Assembly: GCA_015680685.1 (NCBI GenBank)
Contig: MNCI01008896.1
Location: 63,019 to 106,915 of the forward strand
Source of the DNA: Gnetum montanum
Taxonomy: Eukaryota > Streptophyta > Gnetopsida > Gnetales > Gnetaceae
Direction: 5' to 3'
Length of the DNA: 43,897 nt
The notes beneath the pieces are model-generated. The model was not told where the DNA came from. It ran no database searches and saw only the letters and a program-made list of their open reading frames with translations. Positions 20,901 to 31,288 of this stretch are shown piece by piece; within the stretch, counting starts at the first letter, position 1, and each line of letters starts with the position of its first letter. Position numbers and translations under genes: made by a program.

Positions 20901-21990
20901 TACAAAGGCTAGGGTTGCTATCCCTTAGTTTTGAAAGGGAGTTATTTCTCTTAGTTATCTTCAACTAGCCTATCAATGGATCTTTGGGGNGTTGAAAGGG
21001 AGTTATTTCTCTTAGTTATCTTCAACTAGCCTATCAATGGATCTTTGGGGAAGTGTTTAATAATTTGTATGGGCTTCTAAAGCAATGTACCATTGCTTGG
21101 ATCATGTTTATAATTTTATTCATTGTCATTTACAGCTAGATATTTTAGTGCAAAGTAAATTTCATGGCCTCCAATGGATTAATGAGTTGAAACTTCTACC
21201 ATATAAGCCACAAATCCCCTTCCAACTTTTGCATGACTCATCAAGTGTCATTCAACAATGCAAAAAGTCTTGGCACAAACAAGGGTTGGAACAATTCTAG
21301 ATCCCCATCTTCGAACGTATTTGGAAACTACTAACTCTCCCTGAAATTCAATAGTTTCTCTAATGTCTTCTTCACCAAGGTTTACCTATCTACAAATGTC
21401 TCAAATATCTTGGGATTCAAATCCCGAATTTTCCTCTCTATTGTGGTAAGGACGATTTTGTTCATGTTTCTTAGCATTTCTCCTTTGCCCAACACACATG
21501 TATGTGGGCCTCCAAAGTTATTCCATCATGTAAGCTATCTCAAGATGATGTTATGTTTGGCTTATTGCCTACCACTTTAGTAAATTTCAAATTTCTATGA
21601 AAGGTTAGGCCTGTTATTCCATATTATATCTAGAAGCATAGATGTAATGTTCTCTTTCAAAAGATTGATTATTCCATTATATATCATCTAACTATTATGG
21701 AAAAATTGTAGATCTTCCACCTCTTTCACTCCCAAATCAAATCCCAAGCATCAAAGTTCAAGTTAGATATTAACCAGTTGATTCAGCTTTTGCAGTATTG
21801 GAGGCAACCTTCTTTAATAGGAATCACTACATAGAAGTTCCCCTTCTTAAATCGATTGAAATCAATGCATAGGAGTCATTCTTTATTAATTTGGGTGTTC
21901 TCTACTTTGTTCAATTTTCTCTACTATTGGTTCAGTTGATCCTTAGGGGATGGTAGATCCTCTAATTGGGATCCTCACTTTTGAGACCAA
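17951..21990 (+). pseudogene. LINE ORF2: endonuclease, reverse transcriptase, zinc-knuckle
   Basis: It starts MNLLSWNI-stop-GL at 17951, where TGA replaces CGA of the family's WNIRGL motif (AP-type endonuclease). FVLLQ follows with Gln mutated. From 18870 a 222-codon frame holds the pre-RT helical region and RKAPSYDDFPIKFF (KAPGPDGF in the family). After a stop come VYKIWAKFLALHLKK and FVLGRYI. At 19674-19997 are LMKLDYAKVYNNIKWDF and VQKGCPLAPYLFIIAT. The catalytic FADD is replaced by LVNN at about 20055-20066. A Cys/His knuckle lies near 21430-21520. The last stretch runs to about 21990. It copies LINE RNA at nicked DNA in intact relatives; here it is inactive. A single N with duplicated flanks lies at 20990. 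Confidence 0.8.
20931..21050. other. Assembly join with 59-bp duplication
   Basis: 59 bases at 20931-20989 are repeated exactly at 20992-21050, with N at 20990 and one extra G between. This looks like two contig ends joined without collapsing their overlap, so the true sequence probably has one copy. Confidence 0.8.
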
Positions 21991-22213
21991 TTATTAGTGA
22001 GGATGTTTTCCAGTGTAACATCCCTAGTTTACTACATTTTCCTACTATATCTAGTTTATATGACTTAATGTAGACCATGTATTTGAAGCTTTTTACTATT
22101 AATAAAATTTTTTTGGGGTCCCATGCCCCCCTAATTTATCACATTGATTTAAAAGCTCTAGGTGATGGGTTTAATTTTGGTGGGCAATGCTACGTTATAA
22201 ACTTTTAATTAAA

Positions 22214-22263
22214 CTATATATCATAGGATGTACCTATATTACAATTATTTTAGGATTCCAACA
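22214..22263. repeat. Right terminus of the TGTTGGAACC repeat family
   Basis: CTATATATCATAGG...TTTTAGGATTCCAACA is the reverse complement of the terminus at 23610-23658 with few changes. A second right end lies at 22320-22368. Confidence 0.45.
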
Positions 22264-22319
22264 TCACATAGCCTCCCCTACCCCACTATGCCTATCCCAC
22301 ATCCAATGTATTAAATTGG

Positions 22320-22368
22320 CTATATGTCTTGGGATGTACATGTAGTCAAATTATTATGGATTCCCATA
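22320..22368. repeat. Second right terminus of the same family
   Basis: CTATATGTCTTGGGATGTAC...ATTCCCATA matches the right end of 16920-17028. The LTR at 22370 begins two bases later, so this repeat end abuts or hosts that insertion. Confidence 0.4.
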
Positions 22369-22369
22369 C

Positions 22370-23199
22370 TAATGAGCAGCAAGTGTCCCCTATGCCCAAC
22401 CATATGAATCACAAGCATGTACGCATGATCTGATCGAATTTCATGGATGAGACTAGTGGGGTATCTAGATTGTTAAGATAAATCCTAAGATAATCTAAGA
22501 ATGATTAATATTTGTTTCCAGCTTGCCATATGTGTCCTGAACTCATGTACTTATTGCTAGGATTACCAAGTGTTATGCTACTGGGTGAACTAAGCATTAA
22601 CGCTACTTGGACTACCAAGTGAATACGTGTTTACACTCGAAACTAGGCATGCTTATTCTACTAATTGATTGATGTGCATGAATATGTAAATATTAACTAA
22701 GTACATAAAAAGTAAATTTCATTAAAAGGAAATCTAGTCTAAGTTAAAGTGCTATAAAGAATATGAATCAATCTCCATCTTATTGTTGTTCATGGAATGT
22801 GTCCATGTATAATGCTACTTGAATAAGAAGTCATGCAATTGACTCAAATCCACGTGACAAGAACTCATTGATTGTTTTCTAAGATTACAAAAGAAAACTA
22901 TAGGCATTTGGCTACACTATTAACCACAAATAGTGATAAACACATGGTGGATGCTTACATATTTATTGGAAAATATGGAGACTATGTTTATGCATATACA
23001 TTGACTAATCTCAAGCTGCGTTGAAGAGGCTATGTCAATGGGGATGCCTTGATGTAGCTACCATTTAGCATCTACAATATTGCTAATGCAACATAGAATC
23101 TACAATGTAGTCACCAAGTAAGATACATCGACAGGGATGCAATCTAGCATCTACAATATCATTGCCAATTGATATACTTAACAAATTGATACTTCATCA
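22370..23199 (-). mobile_element. Family 1 LTR (830 bp)
   Basis: Read on the minus strand it runs from TGATGAAG (23199) to CTCATTA (22370). The plus-strand left part, CCCAACCATATGAATCAC with GATCTGATCGAATTTCATGG, matches the LTR at 38703 (GATCTGGTCGAATTTCATGG). ACCAAGTG motifs occur at 22567 and 22613 as in the other copies. U3 holds CTACAATATTGC and CTACAATATCATTGCC, possibly decayed GCGATATYGC motifs. The flanking polypurine tract is not clear and no internal gene follows, so it may be a solo LTR. Confidence 0.5.
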
Positions 23200-23603
23200 T
23201 AAATACTCCCTATAATTATATGTACCACCATATAGTTAACATAACTATGAAATCAAACATGAGCCATGAATTACATGCTATAGTTAATTTGCAAAATGCC
23301 TCCATGATTATATGTACCTCCAAGGCTTACAAAAAGTATCATTAGAGAAAATGTTTTGGCAATACAATCGACATGACATATTAACACACAAACACACACA
23401 CACACCCTTAGGTCATACAACTAGTATGAAACTTTGATTAGAGCATGTGGCTTATGGTTTGTAATTCACATGTTTGATTTTATTTTGTTTAAATTCTTTG
23501 AAAGCTTCGTGTTGGGTATATGTCTAGGAGGTATATATAGTTAACTAATTCTACTTTTAGTTATGTTAGATAGTGATATGATTACTAATAATTATGTTGA
23601 AAT
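23200..23603. other. Unassigned DNA with CA microsatellite
   Basis: Contains a short ACACACA run at 23383-23406. No gene is seen. Confidence 0.3.
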
Positions 23604-23658
23604 GGGGGGTGTTGGAACCTAAAATAATTGAAAAATAGGTACATCCTAAGATTTATAG
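23604..23658 (+). repeat. Left terminus with G-run
   Basis: GGGGGG is followed by TGTTGGAACCTAAAATAATT, the left end of the inverted-terminus family. The G-run is polypurine-tract-like, so this may be an LTR start rather than a MITE end. Confidence 0.4.
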
Positions 23659-25822
23659 AATTTTATAACTCAATTCTATGTAGTAAAATCAAACTTGACC
23701 TAAAGTTACTAAGCCAAGATTCATACCACTAGGCTAACAACTCATTATTATGATTATGTTGATATGACACATCCTTATATTCTACAAAAGTATTGTGTTG
23801 GCTATATGGTCTAAGAGCTATTATTCAAGGTTAGATCTCTTTGGACCTAGTTATTGATCTTTGCTCATATAAAATTACCTATACTACCTAAACATGGTGA
23901 TTAATCTACATTTTAAAAGTTTCTATGCAATAATTAATCATCATAATACCAAGTCAAACCAACTTTCTTTCATTTAGCCTCTATTTTAATTCAAAATTGG
24001 AACAACAACACAAAGTTAATATTTGTATAAATTAGTAACATTTATGTGCATAGAAATGAAGTTGAAATATTCTACCTATTTTAAATAAACTATTAGAAAT
24101 TCATTTGTGATGAGATACTGAAATAAATTGATTACTATGAAAAAAACGTACTGAAGATTGATTTGTGCTAATTTCTATGGAAACGTTGAAATAATAAGAT
24201 TTCCATGAGTCAAAAAATGGAAGAGATTCATTTGCAATTTATTTTATGAAGTATTTGAAATAATAAAATTTCCTTAAGAAAAAATATCAAATGAGGTAAT
24301 AAAGAATTCAACCTATGATCTAAGATTTGTATACTTATAGTATTATCATTAAAGCTCTCTACTAGAATATAAAAATTTATTGAATCAATGTAAATTTAAA
24401 TCATTACAATGGTCTCACCATTGCTTAACTTTTTGAAAAATCAACAAAAGATAATATAAATTGAAAAAACATGGAACTTTAACATATTCTTCAAATTGGA
24501 CATCAAAATTTGGAGCCCAGTTATGAATGATCAACACTATATGCTTATGTATAAATGACCCTATAACCAGGGCACATTGCACCATTGATGCATTATCTAA
24601 CTCAACAAGAAAAAAAAATGACAACAATACCTAGCATGAAGGGCTTCAATATCATGTTTAGTTTTTCATCATATGATTTTACCATGAAACAAAATTTCAA
24701 TTACAAGGTAGGTAATCCAAAATTTCAATACACACATATTGTAATAAAAGATCATTAAACAATGACTCGTAGACATCATCAAAAAGAACAAAATGAAGTG
24801 TCTTGGTTATATCAACATCACTAGAAAAAAGTGTTACAACTTTTTTCTTATTAGCTTGCTAATCTACATTTTGAGAATTAACAGAAATCTTTGCATCAAT
24901 AGAAGTAGAAATGTTAACATTGGTTGAAAACGTTAAGAGCAATATAGATTTCCCTCTAGGAGAGTTGTAGAGAAATCAAATTCCAATAGTAGTTATGCTT
25001 AATTCACTCAGTATCACACTTGCTTGGTAATCCCAATGATAGTTATACTAGCCCAAGTCATGTATAGAAAAATAGGAATAGATACTTATTATCATTAAAC
25101 TAGCTTAGCATTACATTTCGATTGCATCTTGGATAATAGAAATTATATTTATTTCAATATGTTTCACCATAGCATTTTAAGAGCCACTCATATACCTTGA
25201 TAAGAGTTAAACCATTTGCTTTGAACCTTGCTAACTCTAGTGGAAAGATAAAAATTATGGACCTATCATTAATATGCTAGTATGCATATATTGTCCCATC
25301 CATGGATTACAATCTAGTTACATGCATGTGCTTGTAACTTGTATGGTTTGGTGTTGGGAACTCTTGCTACTCACCAATGATCACACAACTTACTTAAACT
25401 AAACTTACAACAAGAAATTACTATTAGCCAAGTTGAAAGATAATGATATATGATTATTGCCTAACTTTCTAAATGATAATGCTAGTCCTATCCATGGAAA
25501 ATGGCACACTTTATCATGATACTTGTAGATCCTATCATGAATCTTTGGGCATACTCAGTGTTCATCAATAAACATAATAAAAATCTAGTTTAAATCATGC
25601 ATGAATAATTGAATTCAACTAAAGACTTTTATTTCATATACTTAGAAGGTGAATTTAATGAATTCATTTAATTATTATAATGTATGAGTTGTAAAAATTT
25701 ATATGTACATTAGTTATTAAGAAAGATAGATATTAAATACTGAAATTAAAATATTGAAAAATTATTAAGAGATGTGAAGATAAATTACTGTAAGATAATA
25801 AGTTAGAATATATGTTTAAAAG
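23659..25822. other. Unassigned AT-rich DNA
   Basis: Two kilobases without any coding frame, RNA gene or repeat I can support. Tracts near 23700-23760 are vaguely tRNA-like on the minus strand. Confidence 0.25.
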
Positions 25823-26115
25823 TGATGAGTGAAAAGTCCTATGTCCAACCATACAGATCATAAATATTCATGTACAATCCAATTAAATATCATTAATTAG
25901 GACTAGTTTTGTGAACTTCTCAAGTATTCATGCACAATTTAGTCGTTGTCTTCTCAATTATACTTGTGTGGGGCTAATTCATATGATTGTGTGATCAAGG
26001 TATACGATAGTCATATTAGTATGGTCATAGCAAAAATATTAAAATATTAAAGTTCTAGTTATCTAACATAAGTGCAAGAAATAAATATAGTCTAGCTTAT
26101 ACATAGAGTATTATT
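25823..26115 (-). mobile_element. Family 1 LTR, 3' part (split LTR)
   Basis: TGATGAGTGAAAAGTCC, CCAACCATACAGATCA, then GTTGTCTTCTCAATTATACT and CTAGCTTATACAT follow the order of the LTR at 34076-34896. Similarity stops near 26115 and resumes at about 27603. Confidence 0.5.
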
Positions 26116-27602
26116 GGGATTTTAGGTGGGATGAACCCTTGATTGAAATTCTAAATTTTTTATGAAATCTAATAAAATTATGAAAATTGAATTTATCATA
26201 AGTCATAGTTTTGACTACGAGTTTACCATAAGTCATGGTGGATGACCACAAGTAGATCATGACCTAACCATGAATCATGGTTTGATGATAAATAGTGAAA
26301 TCAGGAAAATTGAGGATTCCACAAGTGGACGACGAGCATTTCATGAGTCATGACATTGATCAATGGTAAGAAATTTAAGATGTTGGATTCCATGAGTTAT
26401 GATGCTCTACCTTGAACATACCATGACTCATGGTAAATTTACCATATCATGAATTCTAAACTACAAGGAAACAATGGGTCATAGTTGCAATTTTGAATCA
26501 ATTAGGAGGCAACCACGAGTCATGTTTAACAACATGAGTGGATCATGAGTCATAGTGGAGCTGTGATGCTTGACCACAAGTGAACCATGGGTCGTGGTCT
26601 ATGAAAATTTAAAAAGTTTAATACCATGAGTTGTGTTGAACTTATGGTCTAATAAACCTATAATACCATGACTTGATCATGAGTTCTAGTAAAACTAGTA
26701 GTCACAAAAATCTTGAGATTCAAATGTCAAATTCAAATGAAACTTAGTTTATTGGAGTTGCCTTGAACTATTGAACAATCTCTAATATTGAGTTGCATTG
26801 AGTGAATTAAATTTTATGGGAAAATTGATGGATCTTGTTTTAATGACTATTAACTTCCAAATTTATTGCTAGATCAAATCTATAATGAAGTTGATGAAAA
26901 AACTTTAATAGAGATGTTTGTGATGATGAATTAATAATGTAAGGAACTAAGAACTAGTGATGGAGTTGATGACAACTATTGATAAATGTTGGATGAAGAA
27001 TAAATATGTTAAAGGAAAAAATGGTAAATGTGAATTGATGGAATAATGATAACTTTAGATTATTGACAATGATGAAAATATGATATGAATAGTGAAAAAT
27101 TCATAATAACTTCAATCTTCTATTTCTTGCATCTAATAGTATCACTTACAAACATAATTTGGCCACATATATATAGCTAAATGATGGGGCCATAATAGAA
27201 TATAATAGGATAAACCTATTTTATGAAAAATTGGGCTAGAAATTCAAGAGATATGAAAGATTAGAATTATTCTCTAAGCATATCTACCCATCAATTTGTT
27301 TCAAAAAGAAAAGAAATAATGGAATTTGTTATCTTGTCTTATGTGGCATAAAAATTCATATATAATTTACATAGCTTTGGTCCCTATTTTACAAAAGAGC
27401 TAATTTTACTTCACTTGATCTTTGTCTTTTTTAAAAATTTGAGCTTTGTATTCATGTTTTTTCTTGTTTTTACTATACTTCCATATATAAATATGACTTT
27501 CCAGTACCTTGAACTTGGACTTGTTGAATTCATTTTTTTATCTAGCATACAATCCATAACATAGACATGTAGTATTAGTGGAGTATGAGTTTCTGAGGTG
27601 CA
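26116..27602. mobile_element. Segment inserted in the LTR
   Basis: 1.5 kb of sequence separates two parts of one LTR. It starts near TATTGGGATTTTAGG and ends GTGCATGTTAGAACC. It contains the palindrome array at 26199-26690 and otherwise AT-rich DNA without a credible gene. No clean target duplication is visible. Confidence 0.4.
26199..26690. repeat. CATGAGTCATG palindrome array
   Basis: About twelve pseudo-palindromes related to ACCATGAGTCATGGT are spaced mostly 32-47 bases apart. Exact TGASTCA cores lie at 26344, 26424 and 26546. One- or two-base variants are at 26199, 26229, 26271, 26393, 26475, 26516, 26588, 26627 and 26669. TGASTCA is the GCN4/AP-1-type bZIP site. Confidence 0.65.
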
Positions 27603-28020
27603 TGTTAGAACCAATTGATATCTATTCCTAACTTACTATACACATCTTGAACAGGTACTAACATTGTTGGGTTATAGAATACCTAATAGTGGGTGTGCAA
27701 AGTGGTGTACTACTAGAATTCCCAAGCATTAATGTGTTTATACTTGGATGTAGTCATACTCATACAATGTAATTTAAGTGAAATGAATGTAAAATAATTA
27801 AGTACAGTACTTGAAAATAAATGAACAATTAAAGAAAATATTAAGTTATTGTTAAGTGTTGCAATACAGGAAAATGAATCTCAATATTATTATCAACATA
27901 AAAATTTATTAAGGTACATGATCACTTGAAAAAGACTTTGTAGAATCCACTTAATTCACATTACAGAACAAGACTTTGTTCAATCCACTTAATTCACATT
28001 ACAGATACTAGGTGACAAAT
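27603..28020 (-). mobile_element. Family 1 LTR, middle part (split LTR)
   Basis: TACACATCTTGAACAGGTAC and the later ATTAAGGTACATGATCACTT correspond to CGTACACATCCTGAACACAT at 38980 and ACAAGTACATCACACTTGAA at 34630. It includes a 35-base tandem duplication (27932-27966, 27970-28004). Confidence 0.45.
27932..28004. repeat. 35-bp tandem duplication
   Basis: AAGACTTTGT..AATCCACTTAATTCACATTACAG occurs twice, 38 bases apart, with two differences, right at the edge of the peroxidase-bearing segment. Confidence 0.7.
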
Positions 28021-28183
28021 TCTACTAAGATACGCATTGTCCTAGTATGAGCTGCTTTCGGAATATATAGAAAATGAAAATGCATCTGAGAACACATTCA
28101 AATTCGTGAAAAAGACAAAAGCATGTGCTAAAATTGATATGAGTTTGAAAGAAGCATAAACAAAGTTACCAAGCAATAATGTT

Positions 28184-28380
28184 ACAGGTGGAAATGACGG
28201 CGAGGCAACCATGCGTGGCTCATTATGGATTGCTTTTTTCACCACCGAATGAACGATGGTGGAAACAAGAGCACAACTCTCCTCGTAAAAGCCTGAAGTT
28301 AGGAAAGTCTTCTGAGCAGCAACATTGCCAATGCCATGACCCAGCAGCAACCCTAAAAACAGAACTGTAATCTTCATCAT
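28184..28380 (-). pseudogene. Class III peroxidase, exon 1 relic
   Basis: From ATGATG (28380) the frame encodes a signal peptide (MMKITVLFLGLLLGHGIGNV, then AAQ). The mature N-terminus of secretory plant peroxidases follows: LTSGFYEESCALVSTIVHS, VVKKAIHNEPRMVAS. The family has FYxxSCPxxxxIVxxxV and RMAASLLRLHFHDCF. Just after MVAS small deletions break the frame, but CGTCATTTCCACCTGT at about 28203-28188 still shows R-H-F-H-x-C of the distal-His active site. GTAAC at about 28170 could be the first-intron donor. No later exons (proximal His, calcium sites) are found to the left, where LTR sequence begins. Intact relatives oxidise phenolics with H2O2 in the cell wall. This is a truncated gene. 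Confidence 0.8.
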
Positions 28381-28960
28381 TAATATGACTGCCCAAGCCC
28401 AATTGATCTGTGATTTTCGGACTTTGTACTGTGGATTTTGTGCCGCGAGTCATAGGGTTTAATAGGTGGAATCGTGCACATAAATTCAACATTCTTCCTT
28501 TCAACACATGTATCTGATTTCTCAGCTGAATGTCGCCGCGGTTGCGGCCTCTAGGCTACGATAATAGAGACAAAGGCGTCCATGAATGATCTGTAAAATG
28601 GTGTGAGACTTGAGTTGTTAAGGATTTTTATTTATGGGCACTATATTCTTGGTACAGGAATATTTAAGTTGTAAAAATAATGACTATCTTCAACGTCTGC
28701 GCCTTGGTCAGGCAGGCACGCGGTTACTTTTAAAAATTGAGTCCACGTTAACTTTGATGCGTAGAGAATCGCTGCAACTACCATTCATGATTTACTTTGC
28801 ATTGCTCGACAAATTGACAACTTGCAATATTTAATATTTAAGTTTCAAGTCAAGCATGTGGTGGTACATCCGAGCTTGGTGTGGGGCCAGCGGTTTCTGG
28901 TCCGCGCTGCGCGCCTGTGTAGCTCTTATTTTTTGGAAAATATTCTCTCGACCTTTTTCC
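28381..28960 (-). promoter_or_regulatory. Peroxidase 5' flank, CpG-rich
   Basis: Upstream of the peroxidase ATG lies about 600 bases of unusually CpG-rich sequence (CGCGGCGACATTC, CCGCGCTGCGCGCC). There is a TATA-like CATAAATAAAAA on the minus strand near 28640. It looks like the native promoter region carried along with exon 1, still little affected by methylation decay. Confidence 0.4.
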
Positions 28961-28968
28961 GAAAAATT

Positions 28969-28992
28969 TATATATATATATATATATATATA
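28969..28992. repeat. (TA)12 microsatellite
   Basis: Twelve uninterrupted TA units lie at the far edge of the peroxidase-bearing segment. Confidence 0.9.
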
Positions 28993-29049
28993 ACTCATTT
29001 GCTTTTCATATCTTTGGACATCTTCTAAATAACCTTATGTTTTCACGTT

Positions 29050-29245
29050 GTCGCCTCCCTTGATGCATAGTAACTATTATAGAAACAAATTACAAGAGTC
29101 TTGCTACATTATCGACTTGATGGTGCCATAAATACAATAGGTTTAGACATTTATATAGCCATTTACTATACTTGTGTCAATGTTATTGTGTTGACGAAAT
29201 AGAGCATGTGTCAATGTTGCAACTTGTTAAATTTGAGACTCATCA
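29050..29245 (-). mobile_element. Family 1 LTR, 5' part (split LTR)
   Basis: Read on the minus strand it starts TGATGAGTCTCAAATTTAAC, has TATATAAA at 29157-29150, and ends near the match to the 34700 region (AACAAATTACAAGAGTCTTG against AACAAATTGAAAGAGTTCTA). It completes the LTR whose other parts lie at 27603-28020 and 25823-26115. Confidence 0.5.
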
Positions 29246-29254
29246 TACCCCCAT
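29246..29254 (-). promoter_or_regulatory. Polypurine tract
   Basis: ATGGGGGTA on the minus strand abuts the LTR edge, preceded by AACTTGGGGATGAGTTTTTC as in element A. It marks 25823-29245 as a 3' LTR of a minus-strand element. Confidence 0.55.
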
Positions 29255-29468
29255 GACTACTGAAAAACTCATCCCCAAGTTAACAAAATTGAAATTAACT
29301 TGTTTATAAAATTTTGGAAGTGACTAAATTGATTTTGACTAACTAACTCACTCAAGTGCGACATTACAAAATGTATTTGTGTTTACATTATTTAACTCAT
29401 GACAAAATTAAACGCATTATAAACATTATTTGTGAAAATATATACAAAAGTAGATTGAGGCACATGCC

Positions 29469-29850
29469 TTAGGTGATACTAGGTGGTTGTGCCTCATGCC
29501 TTGGTGGTGGTTGTGGCTACCCTACTATGGTTATTGTTGTTGACTTCATCTTGAATGCATCAAGTAAGGCTCTTATCTTTTACTCCTTTATCCTAGGATC
29601 ATTGATGATCCCAGTTAATTTGCCTAAAGTAGAAGTTGTAGGCACTTCCTAAAGATAGGGCAAGGTTGAAAACATTTCATGAGCATTGATAAACTAGGAA
29701 GCTATTGTACCCACTTTTTTTAGTATCTTAACAACTAGAACAAGTATGGCTTTGACATTATTATGCCCATTTGAATCATTAGGATTTCCTTAAAGTCATC
29801 ATCAAAAATCATGTTTTGGGTTTTCACAGGTCTTTGAAAGGTGTCCTTGA
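29469..29850 (-). pseudogene. Retroelement ORF C-terminus, unidentified
   Basis: A minus-strand frame with few stops reads NNVKAILVLVVKILKKVG, then FINAHEMFSTLPYL, EVPTTSTLGKLTGIINDPRI, KIRALLDAFKMKSTTI and a proline-rich tail (PQPPPRHEAQPPSIT) to TAA at 29469-29471. The stop-to-polypurine-tract distance (about 215 bases) resembles that of the coiled-coil element. A related frame (NVKFTLVEVVEALEKGVQ) is readable on the minus strand near 7440-7500. Helical character is clear; the family is not recognised. Overlap with repeat R leaves open whether this is coding at all. Confidence 0.3.
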
Positions 29851-31271
29851 CAATCCCCCATAGGAAAAGCATCAATTTTGATGATTTTGATAACTTTAGG
29901 AAGGTGAAAATAATAAGTGCCATCTACTAAACATTGGGTGTACTAGTAGCATCATAACTTCAACATCATTAAATTTCTTATCTTGTGGACCTAATTTTAC
30001 CTTCATTAACCTTTCAATGGCCAATCTACATTACACTCTAGGAAACATTCATTAGTTTTGGTGATTTTGATAGCTTCAAAAGATACAAAATAACATATTT
30101 CACCTGTGTGCTAGTAGGTGATGTTAGCACTAGTGTCACCTACTAGTGTCATCCCTCAAAAAAACATCAACAACTTATCTTTTGACTACATCTTGGCTCT
30201 AATAGTTCCTCGGTGACTACCTTACATCATCCCCATGGCAATGAACATTAAATTTGGAAGACTCAAAGAATTTTGGGATCATCAAAACTAAATCCTACAT
30301 CTAGGTGATGCTAGCATCAATGTCACTTATAATTGAAAATACCAAACTTAACATTTAACAATACTTTTGCCCCCATGAGATCCTCAACATCCATTTGACA
30401 TCATCATGGCATGTTCAATTTAGGGATCAATAATGGCTTTTGGGACCTCATGATATAAGCTTGAATGATATGGTATGTGCTTATGTTAATGTAGAATACA
30501 TCATCATTGCATCATCCCTCAACATCATTAATGTCACTTATCTACATGCACACTTTGGTTTCCCACAAAAGAACTCTAAGTTAATATCATTTAACTCTGG
30601 GTGAATTTTGAAATCCAAATTTCTTGAGATCTAAGAGTACTTTTTGAATTTCAAAAGATCTAAAGTACTAGTACCTACTTCAAGAGCATCACCTATGAGC
30701 TTCTTGGTCATTCTAACATCCTATGTAGTTTATAAGCTTAGTCATGATACCTGTGTCACTATCAATACATGCAAGCATCTTGATGCCAGTGTCAATATTA
30801 CCTACTATAGTGCTAGTGTCACCGAGGCTAACATTAGCATCACCTGCAAGATAGTGCTTAGAAAAAACCCTATTTGACCCTCAAACCAACTCCAAACAAT
30901 GTTGGAAAATCCTCCATTTTCTCCCAACTAACAAGAGCTCAAATTCTAACATTTAAACTCATTATTTGTTCAAACTTGGGTCTATTTTGTCAATTTTATT
31001 CTATAGTTTACATTCCATCAACCATTATAGCTTTTGATCCTTCATAGAAGACAAACTTTATTACCTCATCAATAAAGCACCTTTTCTTATTAGAAAGAAA
31101 AGACTAAAGTCTTTCCCACATATATGTCTTTTATTTATTTTCCATTTCATGATTTCTTAATTATCATAAGTATACTTGCATCACTTAGGTTTTATTCATA
31201 CAACTTAGGTTTTATTAATTTCAACATTTACTTCATTGTTATTTATCAATTCCCTTATCATTTCTAGATCA
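29640..31271 (+). repeat. Long LTR-like repeat R, copy 2
   Basis: Matches 7440-9133 throughout. It contains about four degenerate units of 170-190 bases (near 29868, 30047, 30237, 30408) with GATTTTGATAGCTTCAAAAG and GTGATGTTAGCACTAGTGTC motifs. AATAAA lies at 31071-31076, and a CA end at 31270-31271 is followed directly by TGGCTGATAGGCTAAGT. It precedes a gag relic on the same strand and so is best read as that element's 5' LTR. The left edge is uncertain. Confidence 0.5.
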
Positions 31272-31288
31272 TGGCTGATAGGCTAAGT
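31272..31288 (+). promoter_or_regulatory. Candidate primer-binding site, repeat R copy 2
   Basis: TGGCTGATAGGCTAAGT directly follows the CA terminus and is conserved in copy 1 at 9134. Confidence 0.4.

Larger units (their letters stand above)
17562..22115 (+). mobile_element. Plant LINE (L1-type), decayed
   Basis: A 4.5-kb non-LTR element in the order ORF1 tail, endonuclease, reverse transcriptase, zinc-knuckle, 3' end. It ends near 22115 just after AATAAA (22101-22106); no long poly(A) remains. ORF1 and ORF2 overlap by an ATGA. The 5' end is not defined and ORF1 seems truncated or only partly readable. Stops replace Arg, Gln and Trp codons throughout. Confidence 0.8.

Noticed and set aside
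23700-23760. tRNA-like string on the minus strand (TAGCCTAGTGGTATG)
   Set aside because: A-box-like start but no convincing B-box or cloverleaf.
28223-28507. 94-codon open frame overlapping the peroxidase start on the same strand
   Set aside because: It is a different frame of the peroxidase exon and 5' flank with no protein-like features; the peroxidase reading explains the DNA.
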